Shown here: positions 37,913 to 49,560 of the stretch, piece by piece
How the letters are laid out: the number at the start of each line of letters is the position of its first letter
How positions within the stretch are numbered: position 1 is the first letter of the stretch
Source of the DNA: Nepenthes gracilis
Lineage: Eukaryota; Streptophyta; Magnoliopsida; Caryophyllales; Nepenthaceae
Direction: 5' to 3'
Assembly: GCA_033239525.1 (NCBI GenBank)
Contig: BSYO01000005.1
Coordinates: 23,418,519 to 23,482,518 of the forward strand
DNA length: 64,000 nt
Program-made: the position numbers and the translations under genes
Notes under the pieces: generated by a model
Told to the model about the DNA's origin: nothing
The model's database searches: none
Seen by the model: the letters and a program-made list of their open reading frames with translations, nothing else

Positions 37913-40900
37913 TAAAAAGAAAAAAAAAGGAAAATGAAAGAAAAAAAAAGAAAAAGGGGGAGGGCATTCAACCCTATTTATAGAATATATATATAGTTGC
38001 GGCGAGGAGAGGCAGCGGCGGCCCGGCACGGGTGGGTGAGAAATAGCTCATTTTTTGATAATATTTTTAAATATTAGCATATGGCTTTTGATTATGTAAA
38101 AATAATTATAATCCAAACTTCGATATTAATCTTTTGTTAGTGTAGTTATTGCCAATTTTTAGTCATTTTCACATGTGAGTACATTTTGAACATAATGTTT
38201 GCATACTTTTGACACAATTTATAATATTGTATAAATTTACACATAATTTGATTACTGGAAATTGGCTCTAACATGAGTTATCAATAAATGATGTTATCAG
38301 CATTTTAGTTTTTTAATCATGGTATAATTCTAACATGTTTCTTCATTATATATTTATATATAAAATTATAGTTACCTTACTGAGTAATTAGCTCACTATT
38401 ACATTTGTTTTGCTAACCGTTCATATTAGTGGGCTCTTATTTACTTGTTGAATTGAAGAGAGGGGGATTGAAGATTTTATTTAGTTATAATTCATATTTG
38501 AATTTATATTTAATTTATTTTGGGATTATTATCCATTTCACTCTATGTTATGTGGGTTGATGATTATGAGGATAAAATTAAAATACTTCAATCAGTATTT
38601 CAGTTGACTTTATGATTTTGATACTTTGATATTAGTTAAGATATTTTTTTTTACGTATAATTCGAAATCAGATGATTATCAATATTTACATCTACTTTGG
38701 GTGTGGCATTTTAATTATATAATTTGATTATTGTATTCTATTTGAATCTTTCAATGATATTTGATTTATAAATTTACGTTTCGATATTTATTTTGGGCAT
38801 TTAAGTTGGTAAATTAAACAATTAAAATTTTATATTTTAAAAATAACATTTTAATATAAGTTAATTATGGATTTATGGACTAATAAATTTGATTTCAAAA
38901 TCAAAGACTTAACAAAATGGATTCATTTGTTATCCAAATTCAATATTTCTATCATAATACTTTCCATCTTTCTCTAACTTTACTATTTTAATCTTTTTAT
39001 TCAGTTGCAACTCTACTTCTATAATGAAAACTTTAAAAGTATCTAGTACTTAAATTTTATTATATAATAAATAAATAAAATAGTATTATGAATAATTATC
39101 AATGAAGGTAATAAAATACTTATAGCCTGTAAGAAAGTTAGAATCATAAATGGCCCATAATATTTGAATGTATATTATCCAGCACACACTTGCTTCTTGT
39201 AATATTTTTCCTGAAGTTGTCAATTTGTTTACCATTTATACATTCTATATAGGTATAAACATTTCAAAAATTAAGTATTAATAATATTTTATTATTTACC
39301 AATTTCCTTTTTTTTAATAAAGATGTGTCCTAAACACTTAAGCCACTAGTAAGAGAAATTTTCATTTAATATGCTACAACTAAGTCTATTGTTATGATTA
39401 TTTTGGTTAATTAAAAGTGATAATTTAAATTAATTATCAAAGTTTAGTTTGAATAAACCATCAACTAATATATCATTTCTAACAGTAAGGTTATTTTGGT
39501 ATATATTTACAAAAAAATATTTAAAATATATATACTATCTAGTGATTTTAGTTGCATTATGATATCACGTAATTTTATAATATTTTTCCGTATGCAACTA
39601 AAATTATCATACTTTAAATATGTAAATTTTAATGTTAAAGTGTTATCAAATGTTTTATCAAAACTTGTAAATTATTTCTCAATTACAGTCATAATCTTTT
39701 TAACAGTTTTAAAATTAAAAATAGTAATGCGGCTACTTGTCCGGATTTAACTGGAGATGACTGGTCATCCATTTCTTTAACCTAAGACCCGCACAACATC
39801 AAAGAAAACAATATAGTCAAAGGGCCAAAGGGATTAGATCCCCGTAGGCTCTCCGACACTCAAGTCAGTTATGACATTTTTTTAAATAAAAAGGAAATAT
39901 CTAATTATTTTTCTTTCAAGTGGAAATATTTCAGAGAGAGAGTCCCCCTTTATTGGAGGATTACCTTCTCTTTATAAAAGGTCTCTTTTCGATTTCATAA
40001 CTGTTCCGGTTTCATAATTGTTTCGGATAAGCATGTTTATTCGTTTTAACTTTTGGTTGGTTATTGTACATTTCATTCAAAATGAAACGTGAAAATTATC
40101 AGGAGTTTTTTTAACCTATCTCATGGGCGGTTATTTGAGTCATTCGTGTTGGATTTTAATTAATGAGCCCATATATCGAATTATTCAGGTAATTATACCT
40201 ATCAAATAGTACCCATTATCTGTTTGGAGATATAGCTTTATATGAGTAATAAACTCAGTCGTTAAACTGCTCCCACCTTTAATATAATTTTTTCTCCTCT
40301 AATTACTTAATTTTGTAGGAATAAATGGTTTATTATCACAGAGTGCCAGATCTATATCCATGCCCTATTAAAAATATAATTCTACCTTTTTTATTCAGTA
40401 AAACTTTATCCATTACGGGAAGAAATGTTAGATGTTGACTGGAATATAACTATAGGGAATAATATTGTAGATAATGCTATATAATTAATATGCATGCTAA
40501 AAAATTATGTTAACTTTATTTAAATTTACTAAGCCGTATTTATAAATTTAATAAATACATCAACTGATAAATTTGAAACCTTTGGACAATAAGAATTTAA
40601 TTTAGACATCATGCACAATATTATTTTTTCTTCTATTATAAAACTTCATATAATAATTTTTGTTTGGGGCCCAATCATTATTTAATCTGGTATAATGTTT
40701 AATATTATAAAATAATAAATTTAATACTCTTTAAAATAATTTTAAATTATTAATATTATATGATATTTTAGCTTGTGGTTATAATATTAATGAAAATATT
40801 TTATCAACTTTATGTATTCTATAAATATGGTGCTTTTGCTCATCATTATATACAAATTTACCATTTATCATAATAATTTAAACTATTAAATATTAATTTA

Positions 40901-43147
40901 TACTTATATTTTGCAAAATTAATAAATTTATTTAAATAAAATATCTCGCACCAATAAGGCTAGCAGACACAGTTGTCAAAGCGACACACACCCAACATTT
41001 TTGGGTAAAGCCAACTGATATTATTTAAATAGCAAATATCGCACTGATTATTCAAGAGGGCCAATTTGGCACAGCAGTTGTTCTGTAACTGCAACCATTG
41101 AAATTAATTTCTCATCAAATAATTAATTTAAAAAATATTTATTTTGAAAATATAAAAAATTGGCATAGGAAAAAAATTAAAAAACAATTATCCAATAATC
41201 CCTCGAATTTAAATAATTATTAAAAAAGATAAAAAAGAATTGAATTAAATGTTCTGCTTTGATTTTAATTGTTAGAAAATAATGATTGATATGCACTTTA
41301 ATTCATATGATTCACTGTAATTTTTTTTTTTTGAAGAAATTACAGTAAAATAATAATATTTGATGGTCATTCTCAAAAAATATAGAACTTGATGGGTGAA
41401 TTAAGAAATGGGGTTTATCATATTCTCTATTTATAAACTATTTTCTTAAAAAATAAATAATCGTCTAGCAAACAATTATCTAAATAATCGTCCATATACA
41501 AAAGTCTAACACATTAGTTATCAGGAATGATGCCATGATTGAAGGACTGTTACGTGCATAGTCGGTAGCGGCACCAGCAAACACAGGAAGAAGGCAAAAA
41601 CAGAGAAGAATACGGAAGGAAGGAAGATCAAGCCGAGAAAAACATGGAAAGGAGAAGTAATAGAGAGAGAGAAGAAAAAGAGTGAGAGAGAGCTGTAGGG
41701 AATCAAAGGACTCATGAGAGAGAGAGAGAGAGGTGATAGACAGACAGAGAGGAAAAAAGTGATCTAAAGAGAGAAAAAATAAAGAAAAAGAGCAAATATC
41801 TTCTTTTTTTTTTTCTAATTTCATAGTATAATTTTTAGTAGAAAAATATAACCGATTTAGTTGCCAACTGACTAACAACCAGAGAATAAAATAAAAAATG
41901 GATAATAATGCTAACCGAATAATAAACGAAATAATTATTAAAAAATACACGTATCAAGGCCTAAAGAGAGATTGATTTTTCGGGAGTAGAGGTTAAAGGC
42001 TCCGGGCAAATGCAAGAAGACTGCTAGTCGTCGTGTTGAAATTTCAAGTGACCGAAATCTTGGATGACCAAACTTCTTGATCCGTGAGGGCTCCCAAACT
42101 TGAGAAGAGCCTCATAGTGCCGACTCAGCTCGCACACCGACATTCTACCTCTAAGCCCTCGAGATCAGCAAGGTGGAAACACAGCAAGGTGGGATAGTTG
42201 TTCTAATTACCATCCTTCCCATATGGGAAATCAGGATATATTCAGAATAGTTAGTAAGATTAAGCATTCGTATTTAAAAGTATTCAGATTTTAAAATTTA
42301 AAAAATATATATTAAAATATTATTATATAAGCAAAATAAAAATATAAAATATGTTTTATATATTCATATAAAATGAAAATATTATATATGAATTTATTTT
42401 AAAAAACACGTATAAAATCGACACAGACGATGTAATGCTGTCCTCACTTTGTCATCCTATATAATATTTATAATAAAATAACTCGTGCCAACAGTTAAAT
42501 GATGTGCAAATAATTTAATATTTATCAAGACAAAATTATACAACACCCATATTGAATAATATTATAAGGCCCACCCAAATAATTTAGCTAACGCTTTTCA
42601 CTAATTATTTTTTAAATTGTCAAGGATACTTAAGCACCATAATTCAATTATTAGTCATTAAAGTGGAATTTAGTCCTCATGATTGACGAAGCTCATAGAA
42701 TTATTTGTGATAGCATATAATGAACATCTTCCATAATTAAAATTGGAATGGATGAAAGGATAATTTAAAATTTTGAAGATATAATTAATATATGCAAGCA
42801 TTTAGATGGGTATTATAAAAAAAAAAAATTGTTAGATCAAATTTTTAGACCGAACATGATTACGGATAAAAAAAAATCTGGTTTGCCTTGGCCTGATATG
42901 TTATTTTTTAAAAAATTTAATATTTTAGATAAACAATAATTTAAAAAAAAATCTCAACAAAATCATTTTTATTTGGCTTGTATCTTTTAGGCAAAATATT
43001 TATTTTAATAACTTTTAGGTGATATTTTTATCCAAGTATTGTATTTTTGAAATAATTTATGTTTCTTGATATTTTTACAGTAAAATAAATTTTTAAAAAA
43101 TACTTTTTAAATAAAATACTTTTTATGTTTGACGTATATTAAAAAAT
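36341..43147. other. AT-rich intergenic DNA with repeat scraps
   Basis: No gene is supported. It contains a 95-bp direct duplication (37524-37748, listed separately), a TA run near 37881-37908, and an LTR-like patch at about 39750-40300 with TCTTTATAAAAGG as a possible TATA region. A GA/CT-rich stretch at 41640-41780 produces a long low-complexity minus-strand frame. A GC-richer scrap at 41940-42200 is of unknown origin. Confidence 0.5.
37524..37748. repeat. Direct duplication, two 95-bp copies
   Basis: 37524-37618 and 37654-37748 are the same 95 bases with one substitution (G/A in the TCTCTxGTATAAAA word), 130 bp apart from start to start. The near identity shows a recent event in otherwise old AT-rich DNA. 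Confidence 0.92.
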
Positions 43148-43152
43148 ATATA

Positions 43153-44291
43153 TGTTGCGTCCTCGAGTTCCAGCCACCGTACAACGAGAGTCCGAGATCG
43201 CTCTTTGCACTCTTTCAAGGCCCTCGGACGGACGGAATCATGCAACGCAATAGTAAATGTTAAATTCGACGGAGAATGACGTTTGAGAAAGAAAATGGGA
43301 CGAGGGCTCAATGCATGAGGACATTACGTGGAAAACCTCTTTTTGAATGGAACGAGAAAAAATTACGGTGGTGGACGCTAGGTCCGAAAGATTCTACTAT
43401 CTCTAGGATGGAATACAACAAATTACAATGGCACTTTTTGTTGCCACACAAAGTTACAAGGCAAGAAATCTCGTTTCTTTTTTTTTCTAACTTTTTTTTC
43501 ACTTAATCGCTGTTCACGGTATGTATACAAATGCCAGCTCTTAAATCCTTTCTTCTGTTGCTTGAGCGAGGTATTTATAGAAGGAGATCATACCGTTGAA
43601 ATGGGGACACGTGGTGTTGGCGTGTGCTGGGAGGCCTGCTACCAATTCTGCTGATTTGGCTTATGCAGGAAGGCCTACCACCAACTTTGCTGATTTAGCG
43701 TGTCAGGTGCTGTTAGTCCCGTAATGATTACGCGTGCTCTGAGCGCCGTGATTTCCTATGGATGTGGCGTGTTGTAGAGAACACGTGCTCCTTGGTAACA
43801 GTAAATCATCTGAGTTGGCGTGCTCGATTATCTTGGGCCCTCTTTTTCCTTGATCTGATGATTCAGAGATGAAGAAATGGTCCTCGTACCTAAAAAGCCT
43901 TCTAGGTTTTTACTGAATCCTCGAACTTATTGAGTTAGGTTCTCGGACGTTTCGCTTACTAAAGGCCATTGGGATTTCAATTTTATATTCTTGGATTTAT
44001 GTCATCGGGATTTTATTGGTGACGTTAGTCTCTTATGGCGTCCTCGGGCCTCTTGGGTCAAATTTGCCTATCGGACCATTGCCGTCATTTGGGTTTCTTG
44101 GGACGCTGACCCAGGTCTTTAGGTTTCTAAGGCCAACTTAACCTCTTGGGCTAAGTTAGGTTTCTTGGGCCTTCTGGGATGCGAGTGACTGTCTTTGGGC
44201 CTTTTGGACAAAATTATCTTCGTAAGTCTCTTGGTTTATTGACTTCAATCTTTGAGCCTTTCTTTCTGGGCTTTAGGTGTCAGGACCATCA
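43153..44291 (-). mobile_element. Solo LTR of a Ty3/gypsy-type element
   Basis: The block starts TGTTGCGTCC and ends GGACCATCA on the plus strand (TG...CA) and is flanked on both sides by ATATA (43148-43152 and 44292-44296), a 5-bp target duplication. It is 1,139 bp and GC-richer than its surroundings. It shares words with the LTRs of the element at 54537-60977 (ACGTGGAAAACCTC, GGTATTTATAG, CGTGCTCCTTGGTAA, CTCGGACGT), which suggests a related family in the same orientation. No internal region remains, so it formed by LTR-LTR recombination. Confidence 0.85.
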
Positions 44292-44296
44292 ATATA

Positions 44297-45026
44297 TATT
44301 TTTTAAAATGCTCACTAAATACTTGGAAATATGAACAATATTTTACAATATGTCATTTTCTCCAAATAAACAAAGTCTAAGAAATAGAAGTGCATGGGAA
44401 TATTAGAAGAGAGGCGAAAAAAATGTCAAGAATAATTTAAATCTATTTATTATTTCTATTTTTATTTTTAAATTATTTACTTTATGTAAAAAATTGGAAG
44501 CAACTGACCATTTCATGAGGCAAATGATAGTAAATAAGCAAGGTTAAAAACTACTAAAATTGCTAGAGTTAAAAGGGTAAGGTGAATTGAAAATTGTTTA
44601 CATCAAAATCCATGACTTAATAAAAATTATATAAAATAAAATTTAAAGTAAATAAAATTAATAATAGAAGTTTAAAAAAATATATAACAAACTTAGGGTA
44701 AAAATAAATTTAAGAATAATTATCTAAAAAATAATAAAAATAATGGAATAAAATATTTATTTGTTTTTTAATACCCACTTTATTTCTCTCTGGATCACAG
44801 AGAGAACTCTATTTGTTGTTGATCATAATTCATCGGAATATGAAAGACATTTTTACTCGCGAACCCGGTTCAAACCGCTTACACTGATCAGGCCGTTCTT
44901 CGTCCTTAAATCACACAAACGCACAAACAGAAACCCTACAACAATTGCGAAACACGAAACTTTTTAACATTGTTTTGCAGTCTCGTTTATCTGCTCACTG
45001 CCCACATGTCTGAAAACTAGTTACAC
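44297..45026. other. Downstream flank and likely 3'UTR of the LEC1-LIKE gene
   Basis: AT-rich spacer between the solo LTR and the LEC1-LIKE stop codon. The first 100-250 bases below 45027 probably hold the 3'UTR (minus strand), but I did not find a decisive poly(A) signal. No other feature is seen. Confidence 0.5.
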
Positions 45027-48000
45027 TCAACCCTGCTGAGAAGAAGAACCTGCGGCCTCCGAGCCTTCCTTCATGTATCCACTCATCGCGGCGGCAGAGG
45101 CGGCGGCGGCGGCGGCAGCAGCAGGATGACCAAAATACCCTGTACCTGGATGATGATGATGAGGAGGGGGGGCCATGTGAAACAAAGGAGGAAATGCAGA
45201 TGCCGGAACACCCGTCGGAGTCGTGAAATCAACCGTTCTCCTCATCGCCGGCTCCGCTCTTATGGCACCACGATCTCCCTCAAGCTCTCTGCGGCCAAAG
45301 ATTTTTATTAAAAAAAACCAATAAAATTATTTATTGGAATGCATTCTTCCTCGTTCTTTTGTGGATTCTAAGAATTTAAGTCAATCAAATTTGATTAAAA
45401 ATTAAGTTGTTTCACTCGATAAAAAGTTTAAGTCTCATTGCATTGGCAACATCAGAAAAGGGATTATTTTATTTTATCAGTATACAATATACTTTTTTTA
45501 AAATTAAACTTCTGATCTACAGGTTTTAAATAAATTAATTCTAAAGCATAAAATTTGTCATAAATATATTTTTTACTTTTAATGTGAAGAATATATTCCT
45601 TATAAAATTGTCATTTTATAATATTATTTCAAATATCTTTAATTAGATTAGTATAAGATTCTTAGCATGTAAAGTTTAAAGTAGATCAAATTTGAGTTCA
45701 AAGATTAATGGAGATTCTTGATGATTGTATGACGGTGAGACATATAATAAAAGTTATAATGCAAATGCTACGTTTAAAAGATTTATAATCGATGACAGTT
45801 TCATTGTTTAAAATTAACATTAAAGGTTCATCATAAATTGTAATAATAATTTTGCAGAGATGACTTACTCAAAAGCAGCAGAAATGATTTACTGAGCACA
45901 GCTCGATTTAATAGAAGCGGCCTAGGAGATGGAAAACAAGACTGTACATACCTGTAGCGATGGAGGTAGAGAGTGAGGGGCTCAACGTAGTCGTCAAAAC
46001 CAAGCTTGCTCATGGCCCAGAGCACGTCCTCGGCGGTGATGGTCTTCCGCTGCTCGCGTTGGCACCGCTCGTTGGCCTCGCCGGTGACGAAGCTGATGTA
46101 CTCGGACACACATTCCTGGATGGTTTCTTTTGCATCGTCGGAGATCTTGGCGTGGGGAGGCAGGATTTTCCGCATGATCCTTATCACGTTGGCGATCGGC
46201 ATGAAGCGGTCCTGCTCCCGGACTGTGCATTCTCCGTCGTCCGGTGCCGCCATTTGATTGGTGTTGCCTGCGAGGTTGGTGGCGTGATTCATCATCTCGG
46301 TGGAGATATTGTTGGCAGTGATGTGGTTGATCTCTGTTTGCGGCAGCCCTGGGTTCATTTCTGCATGGGAATAAATCTCAGAAAGAATATTTGTAAGTCA
46401 AAAGAGTAAGCTCATTCCATATGCTTAATAATTGTTAAAATAATGTCTAATTAATATTTGTTATATTTATTGTTTAAGGTTCAGTATTTTAAACAATAAT
46501 CAAAGCCTTATTGTTACCCATGGGACCGTTTATAACTTTATTTTTATCATTTTACTTAATTAGTGTAATATATTAAAAAGTATAAATATTTTTATTGTAT
46601 GTGTACTTTATAGTATTCTGTAAACAAATTTTCTTTCTACTAAATGCAATCATCCATTCTCTAGTTCATTGCATTTTAACTATCGTGGCTATAACCTATT
46701 TGATGAGTCCAATAATATCATGGGTTGTTTCAATCCTAAGCCCAACTATTAATACGGTGAAGGGCCCAACACGTAATAAAAGAAATTTTAGGAAAGAGAT
46801 CGATCTGAAGTTCGAGGGGGTTACAACGCGGGGGGACGTCGCAACCTCTCTGACACCTGAGCAACCGTTGAATGAAAAAATTCAATGGCTACATATATAT
46901 ATTAAAAAAAAGGTTTAATATTATTATTTTTTGTTTTTATATTTTTTGTATTTGATTAAAAAAATGATTATTATTATTTTTTTATTTTTCTCAATTTTTT
47001 AAATATCAACCGTCGGATTCAAGATGACGGCGGAGGGGCTGTGACGCCCCCCCGCGTTGTAGCCTCCTTGCTCGATCAATCCAGTCTAATCCAAACACCA
47101 CTACAATAACTAAGATGAGGCTTAGTGAGTAATGGGTTAGGAAGACAAGTCTTAGTAGCTGAACTGGTAACATGGCCAGACAAATCAATCCAGAAGTCTT
47201 TCGCCCAGACAATTGACAAAGCGATCTGAGTATGCACCTGCGATGTTCAGAGTACGGGCATTTAGATGTCACCTAAAGTCGCCTGACGACTTGATCGGGG
47301 AGACCGCTCACGGCCTCCTTATTATAGTAAGGGGACGACAACTTCCATTAACGCCCCAACGGCGAGCAAATTCAGAGGCGACACCTATTGCGAACATTGA
47401 CACTAACTCTTTTTCCACAAAGCATCATAAATACTTTGTCTCACCACAATGTGAGGGATATCCCTCTGGGGGCCTTTTTGCGCATTATCTGAGAGCACTA
47501 CTTGAGCCTCTAACCCCTCTTCAGAACAAGAAAAACCTCCGATTTTCTAGAGTGTGAAAGGAGAACCAACCTCTTTCCATCTCCATCCCTAGTGACCCAC
47601 TCATTGAGTGCCTCTTAGTAAGCCACTTATCAAGTGTATATTTAGTGAGTCATTCACCAAATGCACCATTTATGAGCGACTTATCGAGTGTAGTTCTAAT
47701 GAGCCACCGATCGAGCGCAACCAAACGGAGCCCAAATCTCTACCTTTTTAAGATGCCCTCTGTCAAGTGCACAATAGGAGCCTAGTCCTCCTCTCATATC
47801 CCCTACATACATGCAACTTTATATTTTCTTACATCATTCTTACATCTTTCTATTCTTTTTAAAATATTTCTAATTTGAACATCGAAAGATAAATTAGGGA
47901 GTGAGTCATATTAATTATCTGACCAATTATTTATAATTTATGGTATGCAAGTCTAGGTTAATAGAAATGAAGACTGAATCCACTTCAATTCACCTATGAC

Positions 48001-49332
48001 AAAAGACGAGTGACTCATAATCTATATTATAACCTAAACATTAGAGACACATTTCTCTCATACTACAATAATACTAAAGTTATATTATAATATTAATAAA
48101 ATCTTAAATTTTACTAAATATAATATATTATATAAATTTATTTTTTTTAAAATTTTATTTACTTTAGTGTAATATATTGCCAAAGCATAAACAACTCTTA
48201 ATTAATTATTAATTATTATTATATTACTCTAAAGTTACAGAACCGAAATGAGTTAACTTCCCCTATAATATACTTGAGTAGTTTTTGGAGAAAATACATG
48301 AGACACTTGACCATATGATATCTCAACAATCTATTTAAACTAATAAATGAGTTCATCAGCTAATTTGGAAGATATCTGTTCAATATTTTCCAATATAATT
48401 ACCAAAAAAAACTCTCTATAATAAAATGGAAAGAGACAAATTTTCAACATAACCGTTCATTCATTCTTTTCTCTACGCTTTCCTTCGATCTGCATGTATG
48501 GCGTGCATCTTCCTCACCCATTCCGTTCTCCCAAAAAACACTCATTAAATGTCATTCCTAAGAGCAGAAGAGTGCAAGCAAAATGAGAGAGATTTCACGT
48601 GCATGGCCCTCCTGCATCTGATCCAGCTAAAGTACGCCGGCGCCGGAAAACGACCGCCGGGGAGCGTGATTCGTGCATACAGATTGGTTTTGTGGGATTC
48701 GACGCAGACGTTCGGGCGTCGGAGAGTATGCATGAGTAGCACGTGTCAACAACACTAGCATCTAGGTTACACAGTGCATGCATGCCACTTGTATTTTCGT
48801 ACAATGTTCACTTTCATAAGCCCATTGGCCTCTTCCTCTTTACTTTCTACTAATCTCGAGCCAGTTTCTTCTTAGCTTTTTCTACTCCAATCATCTTGTT
48901 TTATGCCACGACGCTTTGATAATAACGATACCATTTCATTTAAAGAAAAGAAAAAGAAAATCTCCAGGTGGTGTAATGTAAAGTCCTTAATCACTTCCAC
49001 ATTAATAATTTTCCCACACTTAGTGAAGAACTTCTGAGTTCATGATGAAGTGATGTGTGATACCATGCGATAAATTATTTCATACTATATATATATACAT
49101 ATATATGGGATGTCACTTAATCTCAATTGCATGCATGGAAGCTAGAAGATTACAAATGGGTTGCTGGAGTAGCTGGTGAAAAATCAAAGGAAGAAACATT
49201 ACTTGATTACCAGGTATCGTAAGAGTTGAGAAATGACTGGCTTAGCAGATGAAGAAAATGTAAGAAAGGACATTACTTACCAGAGCTTGAGTTATGGAGG
49301 CTGCGGTAGCCATGGAAGCCTCCACGCTCCAT
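45027..49332 (-). CDS. L1L: LEC1-LIKE, NF-YB6-type CCAAT-binding subunit (240 aa)
   Basis: Exons are 49281-49332, 45952-46360 and 45027-45288 (723 bases, phases closed). The product is a histone-fold NF-YB subunit that pairs with NF-YC and NF-YA in the nucleus. LEC1-type members drive embryo and seed-filling programmes (family knowledge). Exon 1 gives [11 protein letters not shown], the N-terminus expected of LEC1-LIKE rather than LEC1. The B domain spans residues about 64-156: [52 protein letters not shown] and LYLHRYRELEG. It carries Asp92, the LEC1-class residue (Asp55 in Arabidopsis LEC1) where other NF-YBs have lysine. The C-terminus has a PPPHHHHPG stretch and an eight-alanine run, ending SSQQG. 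The 2.9-kb first intron is unusually rich in RY and G-box motifs. Length is close to the Arabidopsis protein. No lesion is seen. Confidence 0.95.
46813..47070. repeat. Inverted repeat with GC-rich core in LEC1-LIKE intron 1
   Basis: ACAACGCGGGGGGACGTC (about 46823-46840) is the reverse complement, with one mismatch, of GACGCCCCCCCGCGTTGT (about 47042-47059). Weaker pairing continues for about 10-20 bases on each side. About 200 bases of AT-rich DNA lie between the arms. It may be the ends of a small foldback or DNA transposon. Confidence 0.7.
47080..47900 (+). mobile_element. LTR-like segment in LEC1-LIKE intron 1
   Basis: GC-richer DNA with LTR-like architecture on the plus strand: CATAAATACTTTG (about 47427) as a possible TATA region, then a transcribed-type stretch. 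This is followed by five diverged repeats at about 47585-47720 built on CCACTxATCxAGTGx words, about 27 bp apart. The ends were not found, and no coding pieces accompany it. The repeat words resemble, in reverse orientation, those of the island at 31650-31830. Confidence 0.4.
48491..49137 (-). promoter_or_regulatory. RY-motif and G-box cluster in LEC1-LIKE intron 1
   Basis: TGCATG (RY core) occurs at 48491, 48600, 48729, 48775, 48779, 49128 and 49132. CACGTG occurs at 48596, overlapping the RY at 48600 as CACGTGCATG, and CACGTGTC occurs at 48740. RY is the binding word of ABI3/FUS3/LEC2 B3 proteins, and G-boxes bind bZIP partners (established knowledge). Seven RY cores in about 650 bases is well above chance in this AT-rich context. 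The surrounding 48590-48790 is also GC-richer than the rest of the intron. Function in this intron is inferred. Confidence 0.6.
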
Positions 49333-49560
49333 TGCTCTCTGTCTCTGTCTATCTGTCTGTGTTCTCTCGGTAGGGAAAGGAAGACGAAGGGTTGATTTGA
49401 AATGACCGTGAAGGCCGAGGAGTTGTTGTTAGCCTCGACGAAAGGGATAACGTAAATGTAAATACAGTTCAAAAGTACAATCCACGTGGCAAACAGATGC
49501 CCTCCTCGTGAAATCACTGGTAATGCCAGTCTTCCTTTCCATATAAGAGGCCTCAATTTA
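49333..49560 (-). promoter_or_regulatory. LEC1-LIKE promoter and 5'UTR
   Basis: Upstream of the start codon at 49332 is a CT/GA-rich leader (CTGTCTCTGTCTATCTGTCTG on the plus strand is split over 49340-49362). A perfect palindromic G-box CCACGTGG lies at 49482-49489. CTTATATGG at about 49541-49549 could serve as a TATA region about 210 bases from the ATG. Assignment is by position only. Confidence 0.5.

Larger units (their letters stand above)
46361..49280 (-). other. LEC1-LIKE intron 1
   Basis: The 2.9-kb intron between [11 protein letters not shown]... and the B-domain exon. It contains an inverted repeat with a C/G-rich core (46813-47070), an LTR-like segment (about 47080-47900), and a GC-richer island with seed-type regulatory motifs (48491-49137). 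46440-46800 and 47900-48480 are AT-rich with nothing recognised. Confidence 0.7.

Noticed and set aside
41480..41950. Minus-strand frame of 156 codons, leucine- and serine-rich
   Set aside because: It is produced by a GA/CT-rich low-complexity stretch, has no domain, and has no splice or codon support.
45960..46409. Plus-strand frame of 149 codons
   Set aside because: Antisense shadow of the highly conserved NF-YB exon.
49242..49556. Minus-strand frame of 104 codons ending [14 protein letters not shown] over LEC1-LIKE exon 1
   Set aside because: It is a shadow frame. The frame giving [11 protein letters not shown] has a good donor and joins in phase to the B-domain exon.
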